Shown here piece after piece: positions 18,232 to 27,807 of a stretch of 64,000 bases of DNA. Below the pieces are notes generated by a model. The model ran no database searches. It saw nothing but the letters and a program-made list of their open reading frames with translations, and was not told the origin of the DNA. The stretch's first letter is position 1. Each line of letters opens with the position of its first letter. The position numbers and the translations under genes are program-made. Source of the DNA: JAWKOK01 sp963765875 (GTDB lineage Bacteria > Chloroflexota > Anaerolineae > Caldilineales > Caldilineaceae); assembly GCA_963765875.1 (NCBI GenBank), contig CAVXYK010000025.1, positions 62,001 to 126,000 of the forward strand. Reading direction: 5' to 3'.

Positions 18232-19715
18232 CAGTCAAGCCCGCTGGTAAAAGGCCGGCCACCCATTTCGGCCAGCGCATCGGCATGGTGACTGCGTCCG
18301 GTGGCGCGCAGCCGTTCCAGGTACGTTGCCCAGTCCGGGCCGTTGATGTTGGCATGCAGCGGACCGCCCTCGGCGATGACGCCCCAGAACGGGTCGCCGC
18401 GCTGGGAGCGGTACATCTGCTTGGCAAGCCACTGGTCCATCAGTCGCAGCCCCTCGCCGAGCACATCCGAGCGCTGACCGGCCAGATTGGTCGTCTCATG
18501 CGGATCGGCGTCGATATCGAAGAGCATGTACTCGGGGAAGGCCTTCATGCCCGTGTGGTAGGTGCGAATGAGCAGCCACTTGTCCCAACGCACGCTGCGC
18601 TGGCAACTCCAGGCGCCCTGGCTGATGACCAGATAGTCGCGACCGGTGTCTTGATCGCCCAGGTCAGCGGCGAAGCCCTCAGAATCCCAGTTGTCCGGCT
18701 GCTCACCGCCCACCAGTTCCAGAATGGTCGCAGGCAGATCGAGGCCATAATGGAATCCGTCACGCGCCTGGCCGGCACTGCCGTCGGTCACGCCGGGCCA
18801 ACGCACGACCAGCGGAATGCGGTTGGTGCCTTGATCGGCGGTCTGATGATCGCCCCAGACGTTGAGCTCGCCCTGGTTCTCGCCGTGGTCGGCGCTGATG
18901 ATGATGGCCGTCTCGTCGTAGATGCCCAGATCTTTGAGATCTTGAATGATCTTGCCGACATAATAATCGGCATAACGGATGCCAGTGTCATAGCCGTCCA
19001 GATGCGCTTTGGCATCGTCCAATGTGCGGATGGCGCCGACGCCCATGGTCCAACGCGGCGGCAATTGGTCGCCGTAGCCCGGAATCTCTGTGGCGCTGTG
19101 AGGACCGAAGCTGGCATTCTGTTCATCGATCAGTTCCTGGGTGATCCAGTCCTCGATGGGCTCGTCCTCGAACGGGTTTCCAAATTCTTCCGGATGGTCA
19201 TAGGGCGTGTGAGGGTCCCACATGTTGAGGTGCAGGAACCAGTTATCGTCTTGACCATTAGCCGCCAGCCAGCGTTTGGCCGGCGGATACATTTCGTCGG
19301 CGTTCTCCTGGCCGCCTTTGCCCGTGTCGTAGGTCTCAGTGAAACCATACCAGATCTGGTAGGCCGTGTGGCGATTGGGAAAAGGGCTGATGCTGGCTGT
19401 GTGATAGCCGGCCCTGCGCAGCGTGGAAGCGAACGATTCCATGGCGACGGTGCCACGAAACGCCCGACTTGGACCTTCCAAGGCCAGATCGGCGTAGACG
19501 CCGCCATGGTTGACGACGCCGCTGTGCGCGCCGAACATGCCGGTAAAGAAGGCCGTGCGGCTGGGCAAGCAAGGCGAATCGGAACAGTAGAAGTTGTTGA
19601 AGCGAACGCCTTCATCGGCCAAGGCGTCGATATTGGGCGATGTCTGACGATGATAGCCGTAACACGAAAGATGGTCTGGTCGCATCGAGTCGATATCGAT
19701 GTAGAGGATACGCAT
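18231..19715 (-). CDS. Type I sulfatase (arylsulfatase-like)
   Basis: A 494-residue S1-family sulfatase. Cys49 in the Cys-Leu-Pro-Ser-Arg motif would be converted to formylglycine, the residue that attacks the sulfate ester. Metal-binding acids lie in YIDIDSMRPDH near the start and in SADHGENQG in the second half. AGGAG stands 5 bases before the ATG. There is no signal peptide, so it should act in the cytoplasm on an imported sulfated sugar, matching the ABC importers upstream. No formylglycine-generating enzyme or anaerobic maturase is in the window; one must be encoded elsewhere. Its stop overlaps the start of the HisA-like gene. Confidence 0.93.
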   Translation of the reverse strand: MRILYIDIDSMRPDHLSCYGYHRQTSPNIDALADEGVRFNNFYCSDSPCLPSRTAFFTGMFGAHSGVVNHGGVYADLALEGPSRAFRGTVAMESFASTLRRAGYHTASISPFPNRHTAYQIWYGFTETYDTGKGGQENADEMYPPAKRWLAANGQDDNWFLHLNMWDPHTPYDHPEEFGNPFEDEPIEDWITQELIDEQNASFGPHSATEIPGYGDQLPPRWTMGVGAIRTLDDAKAHLDGYDTGIRYADYYVGKIIQDLKDLGIYDETAIIISADHGENQGELNVWGDHQTADQGTNRIPLVVRWPGVTDGSAGQARDGFHYGLDLPATILELVGGEQPDNWDSEGFAADLGDQDTGRDYLVISQGAWSCQRSVRWDKWLLIRTYHTGMKAFPEYMLFDIDADPHETTNLAGQRSDVLGEGLRLMDQWLAKQMYRSQRGDPFWGVIAEGGPLHANINGPDWATYLERLRATGRSHHADALAEMGGRPFTSGLD

Positions 19716-19743
19716 GGTTTCTCCTGGTGTGGGAAAAATATAA

Positions 19744-19888
19744 CCACAGATGAACGCTGATGGGCACAGATTTTCACAGATTTTTTTCAGTCAAATATCT
19801 TCTGACGCGCTCCTCTGCATCCCAAAAGACGCAGACTAAACCGAAGCCTATCTGTGTCCTATCTGCGCCTATCTGTGTTCATCTGTGG
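19744..19888. repeat. CACAGAT-family hairpin 3
   Basis: CCACAGATGAAC at 19744-19755 matches GTTCATCTGTGG at 19877-19888, with several internal partial copies (GGGCACAGATTTTCACAGA, ATCTGTGTCC-like). It separates the two sulfatase genes. Confidence 0.65.
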
Positions 19889-19903
19889 CAAAGCTCTTAA
19901 TGG

Positions 19904-21439
19904 CTACGCACCCGCAACGCGCGGCATACGCGTCGGCTCACGCTGGATCTCAGCCTGGGCGAATTTGAGCAGCATGTCGGTCTTGATTCCGGCGTAGTCC
20001 GGGTCATCCCAGTGGTTGACCAGCTCGCCCGGATCGGCGACCAGGTCGATGAGTTCGCCGTAGTCGGCGTCGCGATAGACCGTGATCTTGTAGCGGTCGG
20101 TGATCAGCGTACGTAGATCGACAGTGGTCGGGTTGTGACGGTTCTCGACCATCACCCGGTCACGCGCCTCTTCAGCCTCTCCATACCAGACGTCGAGCTG
20201 ATCCATGCCCTGCATGGAGCCCGGCGCCTGGATGCCCGCAGCGTGCAGCATAGTCTGCGGATAGTCGACCAGGCACTGTAACGCCTTCGATGTCTCTCCG
20301 GCCGGCACCTTGCCGGGGTAGCGCACGATCATCGGCACGCGCAGCAGGTCCTCGTAATGGAAGGCCCCCTTGGCAATCAGACCGTGCTGGCCCAGAAAGT
20401 GGCCGTGATCTGACGTGAAGACGACTAGCGTATTCTCAGCCAGCCCTGTCTCGTCCAGATAGTCAAGCATGCGCCCGATCTCGTAGTCGATAAGGCTCGT
20501 CATGCCGTAGTAGGAAGCGATGCTGCGACGCATTTGGGCATCTTCGTGCAGATGGGAGTGGAAGCCGTGGAGGCCCTGGCCGCCCTCCTCATCATATTCG
20601 GACCAATCAGGGCTTTCCTCGCGCGATTTGGCGAACTGGGGCGGCATGTCATCGAATTCGCCCTCAGTGAACTCACCGGGCTGCATCTCTTCCGGATCGT
20701 ACATGCTGGCCCACGGCTCAGGGACGACGTAGGGCGGATGGGGATCGAAGAAGCTGGCCCAAAGGAAGAAGGGCTTCTCTTCGTCGACGCAGCGCTCCAT
20801 GTTGGCGATGGTACGTTCGCCGATCCAGTGGCTATGGTGAAATTCCTCAGGCAGATCCCAGGTGAGCGCGTCGCGCATGTAGTAGGGACCGGCGTACTTG
20901 TCATCAGGATTGGGCGGCCACTCCTGGAAGTACTCCTCCCAGTTGGTGAACCCCTTCTCCTCCATCCAAATGGCATAGTGCTGGCCGACATGCGATTCAT
21001 TGCCATGCATCCGGCCCGTCTCGACGTGATTGAAGCCATACCATGGGCCATCAAAGTTGCGCCAGAAGTCAAGGTCACGCATCAGCGGCTGCGATTCAAT
21101 CGACTCGCTGCCTTCCACCGAGACCAGCGGCTGGAAGTGGGCCTTGCCGACCAAGATCGACTCATAGCCATTTTCCTGGAAGATGTCGCCCACGGTCGGC
21201 ACGTCCTCCGGCAGTTTGACGCCGATGGCCCAGCAGCCATGGTGAGATGGATAGAGGCCGGTGATGAGCGAGGCCCTCGTCGGCGAGCAGGTCGGATTGG
21301 GGCAGTAGGCGCGGTCAAAACGCGTGCCTTCAGCCGCCAGTCGGTCCAGCGCCGGCGTCTTGATCAGCGGGTTGACCGACCCTAGTGCCGTGTGGTGCTG
21401 CTGGTCGGTCGAAATGAAGAGGATATTGGGTCGTGACAC
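19904..21439 (-). CDS. Type I sulfatase (choline-sulfatase/arylsulfatase-like)
   Basis: A 511-residue S1 sulfatase from a GTG at 21439 preceded by AAAGG; the frame continues to 21505 through repeat sequence and is not coding there. The start RPNILFISTDQQ supplies Asp12 and Gln13 for calcium. Cys51 in Cys-Ser-Pro-Thr-Arg is the formylglycine precursor; Thr instead of Ser at the fourth place still fits the C-x-P-x-R consensus. VFTSDHGHFLGQHGL gives the second metal-site Asp-His and the family Gly-x-x-x-Lys-like loop. No signal peptide. It is only distantly similar to its neighbour at 18231-19715, so two different sulfate positions may be attacked. Confidence 0.93.
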   Translation of the reverse strand: MSRPNILFISTDQQHHTALGSVNPLIKTPALDRLAAEGTRFDRAYCPNPTCSPTRASLITGLYPSHHGCWAIGVKLPEDVPTVGDIFQENGYESILVGKAHFQPLVSVEGSESIESQPLMRDLDFWRNFDGPWYGFNHVETGRMHGNESHVGQHYAIWMEEKGFTNWEEYFQEWPPNPDDKYAGPYYMRDALTWDLPEEFHHSHWIGERTIANMERCVDEEKPFFLWASFFDPHPPYVVPEPWASMYDPEEMQPGEFTEGEFDDMPPQFAKSREESPDWSEYDEEGGQGLHGFHSHLHEDAQMRRSIASYYGMTSLIDYEIGRMLDYLDETGLAENTLVVFTSDHGHFLGQHGLIAKGAFHYEDLLRVPMIVRYPGKVPAGETSKALQCLVDYPQTMLHAAGIQAPGSMQGMDQLDVWYGEAEEARDRVMVENRHNPTTVDLRTLITDRYKITVYRDADYGELIDLVADPGELVNHWDDPDYAGIKTDMLLKFAQAEIQREPTRMPRVAGA

Positions 21440-21480
21440 GATGTGCCTTTCTGTGGAGTGATTGTTTGTCAAAAAAATCA

Positions 21481-21603
21481 GCCACAGATGAACACGAATA
21501 AGCACGGATAAGACACAGATGGCGATAGGCCAGGTTCAGAACCCCTGGAATCTACCCCGCCCGTATCTGTGAAAATCTGTGGCCATCAGTGTTCATCTGT
21601 GGC
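21481..21603. repeat. CACAGAT-family hairpin 4
   Basis: GCCACAGATGAACAC at 21481-21495 is exactly complementary to 21589-21603. Inner copies include CGGATAAGACACAGATGG and CTGTGAAAATCTGTGG. It lies between the ABC permease stop and the sulfatase start. Confidence 0.7.
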
Positions 21604-21612
21604 TAATCACTG

Positions 21613-22503
21613 TTACTGCTTGACCGCGCCCGCAATGCCCTCAACAAAGTAGCGCTGCATGGCCAGGAAAACAAGGATGATCGGCCCCAGACTGATGGTG
21701 GCCGCGGCGGCCATGCCGCTCCAGTCGACGTAGAACTCGCCGCGGAAGGCATACATGCCGACCGCCAGCGTGCGCAGTTCGGGTCGGGACAGAGTAAGCA
21801 CCAGCGGCAGCAAAAAGTCATTCCAAGAGGCGATGAACTGCAGAATCACCACCGTGGCCATGATTGGCATGGCCAGCGGCAACATGACCTGGGCAAAGAC
21901 GCGTACAAAGCCCGCACCGTCGATGATGGCCGCCTCCTCAAGCTCGCGCGGCAGCTGGCTGAAGTAGCCGGCAAAGAGCAGGATGTAGAGTACGTGGGCG
22001 GCCCCGCTCTGAGCAAGGACCACGCCCCACAGTGTATCGGCCAGTCCAAGTCGATTCACCATTTCGAAGACAGGAATGATGGTGTAGCCGGTGGGTAGAA
22101 AGACGGTCGCCACAAAGAGGGTGACGACGACCTTCTTGCCGGGAAAAGGATAACGTCCAAGCACGTAGCCGATCATCGAGGTGGTCACCACCACCAGCAG
22201 CACGGACGAGACTGTGATAATGACGGTGTTGAAGAAGTAGCGTCCGATGTGGGCCTGTTCCCAGGCTCGGCTATAGTTTTGCCATTGGGGCGTTTCCGGC
22301 AGGAGGCTGAGGCCCGCAAAGATCTCGGCATTGGTCTTGAGGGAGGCAGAGACCATCCAGAGCAGCGGATAGATCCAGAGAATCGCAATCGGCAGCAGGA
22401 TCACCGTCACCACGATGTTGCGTATGGTTGCCCGGTTCATCCGTCGACTCTTTCGTTTGGAGCTGCTGACGTTGGCTTTGGTCGAACTTGTCTGTACACT
22501 CAT
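21613..22503 (-). CDS. Sugar ABC transporter permease (MalG type)
   Basis: A 296-residue inner-membrane permease with six predicted helices. The cytoplasmic EAA loop EEAAIIDGAGFVRVF...LPL (about residue 200) contacts the ATPase. The ATG at 22503 lies 4 bases after the stop of the partner permease; a GTG at 22518 overlaps it and is less likely. Together with 22508-23512 and the binding protein at 23741-25309 it forms a CUT1 sugar importer. No ATPase gene is present, so a shared MsmX-like ATPase encoded elsewhere is expected. Confidence 0.9.
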   Translation of the reverse strand: MSVQTSSTKANVSSSKRKSRRMNRATIRNIVVTVILLPIAILWIYPLLWMVSASLKTNAEIFAGLSLLPETPQWQNYSRAWEQAHIGRYFFNTVIITVSSVLLVVVTTSMIGYVLGRYPFPGKKVVVTLFVATVFLPTGYTIIPVFEMVNRLGLADTLWGVVLAQSGAAHVLYILLFAGYFSQLPRELEEAAIIDGAGFVRVFAQVMLPLAMPIMATVVILQFIASWNDFLLPLVLTLSRPELRTLAVGMYAFRGEFYVDWSGMAAAATISLGPIILVFLAMQRYFVEGIAGAVKQ

Positions 22504-22507
22504 CAGA

Positions 22508-23512
22508 TTACCCGTCACTCATGTCGATGGAGCTTCGCATGTCACGCATATTGCGTACGCCCACAGCCTGCAACAACGCCAATGCCATGATACTCACGCC
22601 GAAGACGACGCCAGCAGCCGAGGCATAGCCCAAGCGGGGTACGCCGATGCCGCCCATATCGCTGCCGAAGGCCGTGCGATAGATGTAGATCTCCATCACT
22701 TCCGTGGTAAAGAAGGGACCGCCGCCGGTCATGGTCTGCACCAGCGGGAAGACGCGCAGTGTCCCTACGGCCGTGATCAGGATGATGACAATGCCGAATG
22801 GCACCAGCAATGGAATCGTGATATGCCACAACTGACGCCACCAATTGGCCCCATCGACCTTGGCCGCCTCGTAGAGCGAGATTGGGACAATCTGGAGCGC
22901 AGCCAGCCAGTAGATCATGGGCTGGCCCAACCATTTCCAGATCTCCACCGCAATCACCGTATAGAGGGCCAAGCTCGGATTCCCCAAGAAATCGACGGGC
23001 GCACTGGTGAGATTGACGGCCATCAACACCTTGTTGAGTGGGCCGTTGAAAGGGCTGAGCACAAAGGTCATCATGATGCCGATAATTGCTGCGGTCGTCA
23101 CCACCGGCAGAAAAAAGAAGGTGCGAAAGGCTGATGACATTTTGAGCGCCTGATCGTTGAGGATAATTGCAAGGATCAGAGAGAGGGTGAGCTTGATGGG
23201 CATGCTCACAAGCATGAACTTGAACGAACGAAAAAAGGCTGACCAGAAAAACTTATCCTGAACCACTTCCAGATAGTTGTCGATGCCGAGAAAGTACTTG
23301 TCTGCCGTAAAACCAGACCACTGAAAAAGCGAGTAGTACCATGACATGAAAATCGGATAGAACGTGAACATGGCAGCCAGGACCAGAGCAGGAGCCATGA
23401 AAATATAGCACCAGCGGGCATCCCAGATGCGAGTCCCCAAAGACTTCTTCTTCTCGGGCGCGATCTGGGGCAGCTTCGTCGTCTGGGCTACAGAGGCTGA
23501 GTTCACAGCCAT
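22508..23512 (-). CDS. Sugar ABC transporter permease (MalF/UgpA type)
   Basis: A 334-residue membrane protein with a cytoplasmic N-terminal tail of about 35 residues and six predicted helices. The EAA motif is YEAAKVDGANWWRQLWHITIP. AAGGAG lies 8 bases before the ATG. It is the first permease of the importer whose binding protein is just upstream at 23741-25309, and its stop is nearly joined to the next permease. The gap to the binding protein gene holds two hairpins that may keep permease expression below that of the binding protein, a common arrangement. Confidence 0.9.
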   Translation of the reverse strand: MAVNSASVAQTTKLPQIAPEKKKSLGTRIWDARWCYIFMAPALVLAAMFTFYPIFMSWYYSLFQWSGFTADKYFLGIDNYLEVVQDKFFWSAFFRSFKFMLVSMPIKLTLSLILAIILNDQALKMSSAFRTFFFLPVVTTAAIIGIMMTFVLSPFNGPLNKVLMAVNLTSAPVDFLGNPSLALYTVIAVEIWKWLGQPMIYWLAALQIVPISLYEAAKVDGANWWRQLWHITIPLLVPFGIVIILITAVGTLRVFPLVQTMTGGGPFFTTEVMEIYIYRTAFGSDMGGIGVPRLGYASAAGVVFGVSIMALALLQAVGVRNMRDMRSSIDMSDG

Positions 23513-23551
23513 AGGGTTGTCTCCTTCATGATCGGACGAGAATCACAAACT

Positions 23552-23625
23552 TTGTAGCACGATATCTATGTCGCATGGATTATGCCCGGAAAGGCAATCC
23601 ATGCGACATAGATATCGCGCTACAA
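23552..23625. repeat. CGACATAGATATCG-family inverted repeat
   Basis: Arms at 23552-23581 and 23596-23625 are complementary over 30 bases with one mismatch, around a 14-base loop. The CGACAT core and flanking TGTAGC link it to the hairpin at 10851-10925. It lies between the binding-protein and permease genes. Confidence 0.7.
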
Positions 23626-23659
23626 TTTGAGGGCGTTCCAAGAGAGTGAATTCCTCAAA

Positions 23660-23722
23660 CGTCCCCGGCACTGGCCAGATCTACTCTGCTAGTGCAAATT
23701 TCCGTGGCCAGTGCCGGGGACG
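23660..23722. repeat. 18-bp perfect inverted repeat
   Basis: CGTCCCCGGCACTGGCCA at 23660-23677 is exactly complementary to 23705-23722, 27 bases apart, 18 bases past the binding-protein stop. On the minus strand it could act as a stabilising 3' stem-loop for the binding-protein mRNA. Confidence 0.6.
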
Positions 23723-23740
23723 CGATATATAGGATCGGCC

Positions 23741-25309
23741 TTAGGAAGCTGCGTAGTCGGCTTCCGTGTAGTCGGCGGTCGGATCCCAGTTGTTGAAGAC
23801 ATAGTCATCGCGGCTCACCTGCGCGCCCTTCTCCTGGGCGGCCTTGATGGCACGATCGAATTCCGCATTGGCGCGCTCAGTCAGATCCTCGAACTGGGCC
23901 TTGGCGTCGGTCAGTTGACCGGCCATGAGGCCCTGGATCACCTCGTTGAAGTTGGGCGTGATCGCCTTCATCTCGGCATTGACCTTGGCGGTCTCAGGAT
24001 TGCGGATCAGCGGCGACGGGCCGACCTTGAACATACCGTTCTGGATGCGCAGGGCGTTGAGCTCGCGCTCGTCATCGCTGGCCGTCTCCATGGCACGCGG
24101 ATCGTAGCCTGGGTCAGAGACGCCGGCCACCTTGTTCCAGGCGTACTGGCCGTCCAGCGAGACCCAGTAGTGCATGATGTCGGCGGAGATGCTCGTCAGC
24201 TCACTGCCGGAATAGAGCCACATTTCATTGCCCGTCGCCGTGCTGACGTGCAACGAAGAGATGTTGGCCGGATCCATGGCCGGGGTCTGTGCGGCGTTCC
24301 AGTCGAAGTCCGGGTTTTCGGCCTTCCACTGAGGCAGACACCAGAGACCCTGCAAAATCATGCCGGCTGCGCCCTGCGCAATCTGAGCGCGCGCCTGGGG
24401 AGCGTTGATGGAGAGATAGCCGGGGAAGAAGCTGCCATCGTCATTCATGGCCAGCAGCAGTTCCATGGCCGCCACATAGGCATCGCTGTTGAAGGAGAAC
24501 TCACCGGTCATCAGGTTCAAATCATCGACAGTGCCGTTGACCACCGACTGGCCGGCGAAGCGAGCCAGATCACGCACCACAGCGCCCCAACGGTTGAGTT
24601 GGTTGCCGCCGAGGATGATGCCGTAGTACGAGCCGTTCCCGTTGGCCGTCACCTTAGCGGCGGCATCACGGAAGTCGTCCCAATTCATGATCTCGGCCGA
24701 CGGATCGTAGCCGGCTTCTTCCAGGTAGCCCTGGTTGTAGAGATTCATTGTTGACGTGCGCTTGCTGGTCGAGTGAGGCAGACAGTAGGTCTTGCCGTCA
24801 AACATGTTGACACCCTCGACGAACGTACCCGCCGGGTATCCGGCCTTGACCTCATCCAGGTCATCCAGGAGGCCATCGTATGGCTGCAGCCAGCCTTCAG
24901 AATAGGCCTGGGCTGCGGTGATACCCTGCGGAATGCTGAAGACGTCATGCAAGTTGCCGCTGGAGATGGCCAGCGGAACGATCTTGCCAATCTCATTCCA
25001 GGGCAAACCGTCATACTGTACGGTGATATTGGGGTGGGCTTCCTGATATTTCTCGAAGTATTCGCGCCAGAAGACGGCCTTGGTATCGCCGCTGTCCAGC
25101 CAGCGGAAGGTGACATCGTCAGTCGGCAAATCTGTGACCGCCTGCGGAATACAGATGTCGCCTATCTCGCAGGTGACAGGGCCGGCAGCCGGCGCTTCTG
25201 CAGCCGGAGCGGGCGCGCCGGTTGGAGCACAGGCAACCATGGCGCCGGCCGCCGCCGCCATTGACGCAAAGCGCAGGAAGTCACGACGTGACATGTCAGA
25301 ATTCTTCAT
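23741..25309 (-). CDS. Sugar ABC transporter binding protein, Tat lipoprotein
   Basis: A 522-residue extracytoplasmic solute-binding protein of the CUT1 sugar family. The N-terminus combines a twin-arginine motif (Ser-Arg8-Arg9-Asp-Phe-Leu) with a lipobox ending at Cys27, so it should be exported folded through Tat and then lipidated. An Ala/Pro-rich linker precedes the two-lobed binding domain. GGAG stands 8 bases before the ATG. The long chain suggests an oligosaccharide ligand (inference). It heads the importer completed by the permeases at 22508-23512 and 21613-22503. Confidence 0.92.
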   Translation of the reverse strand: MKNSDMSRRDFLRFASMAAAAGAMVACAPTGAPAPAAEAPAAGPVTCEIGDICIPQAVTDLPTDDVTFRWLDSGDTKAVFWREYFEKYQEAHPNITVQYDGLPWNEIGKIVPLAISSGNLHDVFSIPQGITAAQAYSEGWLQPYDGLLDDLDEVKAGYPAGTFVEGVNMFDGKTYCLPHSTSKRTSTMNLYNQGYLEEAGYDPSAEIMNWDDFRDAAAKVTANGNGSYYGIILGGNQLNRWGAVVRDLARFAGQSVVNGTVDDLNLMTGEFSFNSDAYVAAMELLLAMNDDGSFFPGYLSINAPQARAQIAQGAAGMILQGLWCLPQWKAENPDFDWNAAQTPAMDPANISSLHVSTATGNEMWLYSGSELTSISADIMHYWVSLDGQYAWNKVAGVSDPGYDPRAMETASDDERELNALRIQNGMFKVGPSPLIRNPETAKVNAEMKAITPNFNEVIQGLMAGQLTDAKAQFEDLTERANAEFDRAIKAAQEKGAQVSRDDYVFNNWDPTADYTEADYAAS

Positions 25310-25424
25310 TGGGTATCTCCTTCGAATGTCGAAAAATTGAATTGTCAGTGTAGGGATTGTTACATAGCAAGGATATCAAAAACGCGACGAATGGGCAATG
25401 ATGACGTCCATCTTGTTACCTGCG

Positions 25425-26486
<1,062 letters not shown>

Positions 26487-26513
26487 AGTCTATTCCTTGG
26501 TGTTGAAAGAACT

Positions 26514-26631
26514 TGCCACAGATAGACACTGATGGAAAAGGATAAGACACAGATAGCAGTCGATATCGTCCTGAATCATAAAACCAGCTGTGGAAATCGG
26601 TTGTCTATCCGCGTATATCTGTGACAAATCT
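26514..26631. repeat. CACAGAT-family hairpin 5 (degenerate)
   Basis: GCCACAGATAGACAC on the left and a worn TATATCTGTGACAAATC on the right flank inner copies such as GGATAAGACACAGATAG. The arms match less well than in the other copies. It separates the two permease genes. Confidence 0.55.
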
Positions 26632-26654
26632 CGTACCTACCGGCACAACGAGAT

Positions 26655-27692
26655 CTACACGGCTTCGGACGAGCGACCGACACGCAGCTGGATCAAGGTA
26701 AAGATGAGCAGTGTGATTCCAAGCAGCACCGAAGCGGCAGCAGCAAGACCGAAACGCTGGGGCTGGCCTGAGAAGCCTGTATTATAGATGTACTGAACCA
26801 TGAACAATGTTGCCGTGCCTGGCCCGCCATTGGTCAGCACGTAGACCTGGTCAAAGACCTGAACGGCACGGATGAGCGACAGCACCAACACAACGAAGAG
26901 CGTCGGCATCAGCAGCGGCAACGTGATGCCGCGTAGGTCCTGCCATGCATTGGCACCGTCCATCGAACTGGCCTCGTAGATCGAAGCCGGAATGGCTTGG
27001 AGACCGGCCAACAATATCAGGGTGTAGAAGCCCATCTGCGCCCAGACACTAATAAAGATGACCCAGTACATAGTCCAGTCTGCGTTGAGTAGGAAAAGCA
27101 CCTTCTCTTGGCCCATGGCGACCAACATGGCATTGATGAGTCCATCGCGTTGAAGAATCCACTTCCAGATGAGTGCAACCACCACTGGCGAAAGCAGCAC
27201 CGGGTAGAAATAGACGCTGCGAAAGAAACCGCGTCCCTTGATGCTGCGGTTGAGCACCAACGCCGTCATCAACGAGAAGAGCACCGTGCCCCCGACCTGG
27301 AATACCACAAAGAAGCCGGTATTCCATACGGCGCGCCAGAAACGATCTTCCACACAAGTGTTGGGATCAAAGATGCTTTCACAAGAAAAGAGGATCTTGA
27401 AGTTGGCCAGTCCGATGAAGGGGCGATCCTGCAAGAAGAGCGCCGTCCCGCCGGTCATGGCGTAGTAGAGATTGAGCAACATGGGGAAGAGGACAAAAAT
27501 ACCGAAGATAAGCAGGTTCGGCAACACAAAGATGTAGGGCATATTCTTGCTACCGATCAGGCGCTGGAGTGGATCAAGCACCAGATCGAACGCATTCATG
27601 ATAACGGCAAAAACCGAATAGAGGATATGATTGATTGCGCCCCCAATGCCACGCCGTTCAGGGCTGGGAACTGGAACAGGGGTTTCGGCCAT
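26655..27692 (-). CDS. Sugar ABC transporter permease (MalF/UgpA type)
   Basis: A 345-residue permease with a roughly 55-residue cytoplasmic N-terminus before the first of six helices. The EAA motif is YEASSMDGANAWQDLRGITLP. GGAGG lies 10 bases before the ATG. It follows the frameshifted binding protein gene (27808-29194) and precedes the MalG-type permease, forming the second CUT1 importer of the region. As with the first importer there is no ATPase gene. Confidence 0.9.
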   Translation of the reverse strand: MAETPVPVPSPERRGIGGAINHILYSVFAVIMNAFDLVLDPLQRLIGSKNMPYIFVLPNLLIFGIFVLFPMLLNLYYAMTGGTALFLQDRPFIGLANFKILFSCESIFDPNTCVEDRFWRAVWNTGFFVVFQVGGTVLFSLMTALVLNRSIKGRGFFRSVYFYPVLLSPVVVALIWKWILQRDGLINAMLVAMGQEKVLFLLNADWTMYWVIFISVWAQMGFYTLILLAGLQAIPASIYEASSMDGANAWQDLRGITLPLLMPTLFVVLVLSLIRAVQVFDQVYVLTNGGPGTATLFMVQYIYNTGFSGQPQRFGLAAAASVLLGITLLIFTLIQLRVGRSSEAV

Positions 27693-27730
27693 AGTACATC
27701 ATCCTCCGGAGCGTGGCGGACGGTATGAAA

Positions 27731-27764
27731 GTACGGGCACGATATCGAGATACCGTGCCCGTAC
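27731..27764. terminator. Stem-loop between binding protein and permease
   Basis: GTACGGGCACG (27731-27741) pairs exactly with 27754-27764 around 12 bases that can pair further. It lies in the 115-base gap after the binding-protein stop and probably acts as a partial terminator or mRNA stabiliser. Confidence 0.5.
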
Positions 27765-27807
27765 TACAGCGTTCAATTGACACTTACAGACTTACGTGGG
27801 CCAGAGA

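Noticed and set aside
18168..19760. 530-residue plus-strand frame
   Set aside because: Antisense to the sulfatase; no domains, and the sulfatase motifs on the other strand are complete.
18231..21439. Sulfatases as alkaline phosphatases or phosphonate hydrolases
   Set aside because: Both have the Cys-x-Pro-Ser/Thr-Arg formylglycine motif, which is specific to type I sulfatases and close relatives.
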